Shown: positions 5,487-7,521 of the stretch, piece by piece
Layout of the letters: every line of letters begins with the position of its first letter
Position numbering within the stretch: position 1 is the stretch's first letter
NCBI GenBank assembly: GCA_958426425.1
Contig: CATZYY010000116.1
Location: 1-7,521, forward strand
Reading direction: 5' to 3'
DNA: 7,521 nucleotides
Source: an uncultured Oscillospiraceae bacterium
GTDB lineage: Bacteria; Bacillota; Clostridia; Oscillospirales; Oscillospiraceae
Position numbers and translations under genes: made by a program
Notes under the pieces: generated by a model
Databases searched by the model: none
Told to the model about the DNA's origin: nothing
The model's input: the letters and a program-made list of their open reading frames with translations, nothing else

Positions 5487-5501
5487 GTTTGGTCGCGCCT
5501 G

Positions 5502-6521
5502 TCATGACCGCCGCAGCTGCCGCAAAAAGGCCGCCAGGGACAGGTCCCCATCCCGGCAAAAAGCCAGGCGCAGAGCCTCCAGATTGTCCTCGCTGTGCTC
5601 GATTTCGCCGGAGAGCCGCCGCACCGCCTCGGAAAGGCCGCAGACCCCTGCCAGACGTTGGGCCGCCAGCACCATCAGAACGCAGAACTGGGCACGGCCC
5701 AGCAGATTGCCGTCGTTGACCGCCTTGAGCAGCCAGCGGAAGGCGAAATACGTCCCCACCCGCTCCAAAAGGGCCTCCGGCACGGGAGCATCCGTCTCCG
5801 CTCGGTGCAGCAGGTCCCGCCAGTCGTCGTCCAGGACCTCCAGTTCCCCAAGGACCCCCAGGGCCCAGGGAAAGATGCCGGGGCCGTCCGGGAGCTCCAC
5901 CTGCGGCTCCTGCCACTGTGCCGCCAGGGCCCCCAGCTCCTCCGCCCGGTCCTCCTCCAGCAGGGTCTGCCCCTCCAGGGCCAGCAGCAAAAACCGCTCC
6001 AGACGCCGGTTCAGAGGCAGCGTTCGGTCCGCCAGCTCCCGGAGCATCCGGTCCCGCAGGGGCACCAGACCTGTAAGCCACGGGTCTCCCGCCTCCTCCG
6101 GCTCTGCCGTCTCCGTCTCGTGGAAGGTCAGGGGCGCCTCGCTGCCCAACAGCAGATCCAGGGCCGCAGGGCAGGAAGCACAGAGGCTCACCTCCCGGAA
6201 GGAGCCGTAGTCCTCAGTAAAGCGGGGGTGGCTGCGGCAGGTGACAGAGGTGGCCTCCGGCCCCAGCTGCCGGTGGATCTCACAGAGGTTCTCCCCGTCC
6301 AGAAAGGGGCACCGGCCGCCGGACAGGGGAAAGCAGAACTCCCCCTCCGCGTCCGCCTGCATAACGGCGCGCAGTCTGTCCCCCAGTTGGCCTGGCAGCT
6401 CAAAATAGCTCATTGCCGTCTCCTGGTCGATGACCACCTCCCACTTCTCGCAGCAGGTGTGGGGGCAGTCCCCCGCCAGACAGCGGAATTTTTCATAGTA
6501 ATCCGGCACGCGGATGCGCAT
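5502..6521 (-). CDS. FliB-like Cys-rich protein (flagellin lysine-N-methylase family)
   Basis: The 339-residue product has the N-terminal metal-chelating signature of the FliB / CxxCxxCC (YkgJ-like, PF03692) family. It opens YYEKFRCLAGDCPHTCC with Cys14, 19, 23 and 24, then Cys63, Cys71, Cys80, Cys95 in TCRSHPRF, and Cys114-x2-Cys117. That is ten Cys within 117 residues, a pattern suited to an iron-sulfur or zinc site. The remainder is helical and acidic without further motifs I recognise. Homologues are usually named flagellin lysine-N-methylase, but no flagellar gene is present here, so that substrate is unproven. Start: ATG at 6521 preceded by GAGGGGAGGGG. A GTG at 6539 overlaps the upstream stop and has no better ribosome site. 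It begins 14 bp after the Crp/Fnr-type gene, clearly the same transcript, suggesting it works under that regulator. Confidence 0.85.
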   Translation of the reverse strand: MRIRVPDYYEKFRCLAGDCPHTCCEKWEVVIDQETAMSYFELPGQLGDRLRAVMQADAEGEFCFPLSGGRCPFLDGENLCEIHRQLGPEATSVTCRSHPRFTEDYGSFREVSLCASCPAALDLLLGSEAPLTFHETETAEPEEAGDPWLTGLVPLRDRMLRELADRTLPLNRRLERFLLLALEGQTLLEEDRAEELGALAAQWQEPQVELPDGPGIFPWALGVLGELEVLDDDWRDLLHRAETDAPVPEALLERVGTYFAFRWLLKAVNDGNLLGRAQFCVLMVLAAQRLAGVCGLSEAVRRLSGEIEHSEDNLEALRLAFCRDGDLSLAAFLRQLRRS

Positions 6522-6535
6522 GACGTCCCCTCCCC

Positions 6536-7213
6536 TCACTCCGGCAGCTGCTCGGGCCGGAGCAGGCGGAAGTGGTTTTTGTGAAAATCCAGAATGCCCT
6601 CGTCCCGGAGGCAGCCCAGCACCGCCGACAGAGCGCTGCGGTCCACCGCCAGATAGTCCGCCAGCTGCTGCCGATCCAGGGGGATATCAAAGGACGCGCC
6701 GCCGGCCTGAAGGGCCTGGGCCGAGAGGAAGCTGAGGACCTTGTCCCGGGTGGTGCGGCGGGCCATGTGGCCCATCTTCCGGGTCAGGGCCAAATTCCGC
6801 CCAGCCAGCAGGGCCAGCAGATTCCGGGACAGCCGGGCGTGGGCGCCGCATCCCTTTCCGCAGCCGGACACCGCCCGGCCCGCGTCCAGGAACAGCACCT
6901 CCGTGTCCGCCGCCGCCAGGGCGGAGACCTCCAGGGGCTCCGAGCCCAGGCAGGCGTAGGACTCGGCGAAGACCTCCCCGCTCTCCGCCAGGCCCACGAT
7001 GGTCCGGTTGCCCCAGAAGTCCTCCCGGACGATGTGGACCGCGCCGGAGAGCACCAGCCCCAGCCGCTGCGCCCGGTCCCCCCGGCACAGGATCAGCTCC
7101 CCCCGCCGGTAGCGGCGGCAGGCGGCCCCCATGCAGGTCAGCAGCTCTTCCAGCTCCTCCGGCCCGATGCCCCGGAACAGGGGTGAGGCCGCCATGGCCG
7201 GTGTGCACTTCAT
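6536..7213 (-). CDS. Crp/Fnr-family transcriptional regulator, HcpR-like candidate
   Basis: Of normal family length (225 residues). The N-terminal effector domain (about 10-125) has a cyclic-nucleotide-binding-type beta-roll: RYRRGELILCRGD, LVLSGAVHIVRED and GEVFAESYACLG. A long dimerisation helix follows (about 125-150), then a winged helix-turn-helix (about 152-218), with LDRQQLADYLAVDRSALSAV as the recognition region. It lacks a clear cAMP phosphate-binding Arg-Ser pair. Cys118-x3-Cys122 before the dimerisation helix, plus Cys3, 27, 32, 43 and 88, suggest a redox or metal/heme input rather than cAMP; this is inference. ATG at 7213 has GGAGG 5 nt upstream. It is first in an operon with the FliB-like gene and divergent from a ferredoxin. 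This recalls HcpR regulators, which control hydroxylamine reductase and ferredoxin genes in anaerobes. Crp/Fnr identity is secure, HcpR identity tentative. Confidence 0.9.
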   Translation of the reverse strand: MKCTPAMAASPLFRGIGPEELEELLTCMGAACRRYRRGELILCRGDRAQRLGLVLSGAVHIVREDFWGNRTIVGLAESGEVFAESYACLGSEPLEVSALAAADTEVLFLDAGRAVSGCGKGCGAHARLSRNLLALLAGRNLALTRKMGHMARRTTRDKVLSFLSAQALQAGGASFDIPLDRQQLADYLAVDRSALSAVLGCLRDEGILDFHKNHFRLLRPEQLPE

Positions 7214-7228
7214 AAAAGCCTCCGTTTC

Positions 7229-7242
7229 GTTGGAAATCCAAC
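7229..7242. promoter_or_regulatory. Palindromic candidate Crp/Fnr-type operator
   Basis: GTTGGA-AA-TCCAAC: perfect 6-bp arms around a 2-bp centre, total 14 bp, the length of an FNR box and sharing its outer TTG/CAA. It is centred at 7235.5 in the 114-bp divergent region. Confidence 0.5.
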
Positions 7243-7250
7243 AGACGTTT

Positions 7251-7286
7251 TTTCTCTATTGTAGGATACTGTGACCAGAAAGACAA
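7251..7286 (-). promoter_or_regulatory. Promoter of the Crp/Fnr-FliB-like operon
   Basis: On the minus strand TTGTCT (7286-7281), 17 bp, then TACAAT (7263-7258). The predicted start is near 7251, giving a 38-nt leader. The palindrome at 7229-7242 lies about 10-23 bp downstream of this start, fit for autorepression. Confidence 0.6.
7265..7277 (+). promoter_or_regulatory. Predicted activator-dependent promoter of the ferredoxin gene
   Basis: A -10-like GATACT (7265-7270) has no recognisable -35; the expected position reads CAGACG. The predicted start is about 7277, leaving a leader of about 51 nt. The palindrome at 7229-7242 is then centred at -41.5. That combination is typical of class II activation. 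Confidence 0.4.
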
Positions 7287-7327
7287 GGGGAAACCCGTTT
7301 GAAATGAAAAAAAGGAGTTACAATACT

Positions 7328-7521
7328 ATGGTACGCAGGATCATTGAGATCGATCAGGAAAAGTGCAACGGCTGCGGCGCCTGCGCCGCAGCCTGCCACG
7401 AGGGCGCCATCGGCATGGTGGACGGCAAGGCAAAGCTGCTGCGGGACGACTACTGCGACGGCCTGGGCGACTGCCTGCCCACCTGTCCCACCGGGGCCAT
7501 CACCTTTGTGGAGCGGGAGGC
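7328..7521 (+). CDS. 4Fe-4S ferredoxin-type protein, FrdX-like (3' cut by window)
   Basis: Sixty-four complete codons are visible and the frame is still open at the window end. ATG at 7328 follows AAAGGAG (7311-7317) at 10-nt spacing. Cluster 1 has Cys13-x2-Cys16-x2-Cys19-x3-Cys23, with CH in place of the usual CP. The second half has Cys43, Cys49 and Cys53-Pro, but the position expected to hold the second Cys of a CxxCxxC motif is Leu46 (C-D-G-L-G-D-C). The second cluster therefore has an unusual ligand set or is absent. The sequence matches my memory of ferredoxins associated with hydroxylamine reductase (Hcp) in clostridia, where CDGLGxC is typical. The role would be electron transfer in the cytoplasm. 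The divergent Crp/Fnr-type gene is its likely regulator. Whether a longer protein or an hcp gene follows cannot be seen. Confidence 0.85.
   Translation, partial: MVRRIIEIDQEKCNGCGACAAACHEGAIGMVDGKAKLLRDDYCDGLGDCLPTCPTGAITFVERE

Larger units (their letters stand above)
4923..5501. other. Low-GC island without an ordinary gene
   Basis: These 579 bp are visibly less GC-rich than the flanking coding DNA. They hold, on the minus strand, a promoter, an amber-interrupted ORF and two hairpins. They also hold two perfect 12-bp palindromes (5185-5196 and 5296-5307), a 9-bp direct repeat ATGCTGGGG (5118-5126 and 5131-5139) and a 9-bp inverted repeat (5425-5433 with 5478-5486). No tRNA, rRNA, tmRNA or RNase P signature was found. 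Plus-strand frames here lack ribosome sites. Confidence 0.7.

Noticed and set aside
1..7521. CRISPR array, insertion sequence, transposase or phage genes
   Set aside because: No regularly spaced repeats, DDE or serine/tyrosine recombinase motifs, or terminal repeats with target duplications were seen.

Overview
The window is GC-rich, compact bacterial DNA with strong AGGAG-type ribosome sites, intrinsic terminators and proteins of clostridial type (LacI regulator, GapA-type GAPDH, CxxCxxCC-type FliB-like protein, Crp/Fnr regulator beside an anaerobe-type ferredoxin). This suggests a strictly anaerobic, high-GC gut member of the Clostridia (Oscillospiraceae-like). That assignment is an inference from gene content and composition; no rRNA or marker phylogeny is present.

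Layout. 1-1788 (+): 3' part of a serine beta-lactamase/D,D-peptidase-fold hydrolase. The window opens exactly on its catalytic SxxK motif. A 16-bp terminator hairpin (1803-1842) separates it from the convergent LacI-family regulator (1851-2867, -). 2868-3171: a divergent regulatory region with one promoter each way. Copies of a CpG-centred TTGCGCAA-type palindrome lie just downstream of both predicted transcription starts. 3172-4185 (+): glyceraldehyde-3-phosphate dehydrogenase, alone in its transcript and closed by a terminator. A second hairpin (4256-4290) ends the opposing gene. 4311-4922 (-): a small membrane protein built as two copies of [two TM helices + four-Cys zinc ribbon].

4923-5501: a 579-bp lower-GC island with no ordinary gene. 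On the minus strand it carries a consensus promoter, an excellent Shine-Dalgarno and an ATG whose third codon is TAG. That frame then stays open for about 89 codons. Two hairpins follow, and their wobble pairs form only in minus-strand RNA. It may be a decayed or recoded small gene or a structured RNA, and it is the least explained part of the window.

5502-7213 (-): a two-gene operon, Crp/Fnr-family regulator then a FliB-like Cys-rich protein, spaced 14 bp apart. Divergent from it, and cut by the window end, is a small ferredoxin (7328-7521, +). The regulator-ferredoxin pair resembles the HcpR/frdX nitrosative-stress arrangement of anaerobes. A palindrome in the intergenic region lies exactly 41.5 bp upstream of the predicted ferredoxin transcription start, the spacing used for class II activation by Crp/FNR proteins.

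Two regulatory units therefore stand out. One is a LacI repressor that probably controls itself and the central glycolytic gene gap. The other is a Crp/Fnr regulator that probably controls itself, a Cys-rich metalloprotein-like partner and a ferredoxin. Operator assignments, regulator targets and effectors are inferences from sequence only.
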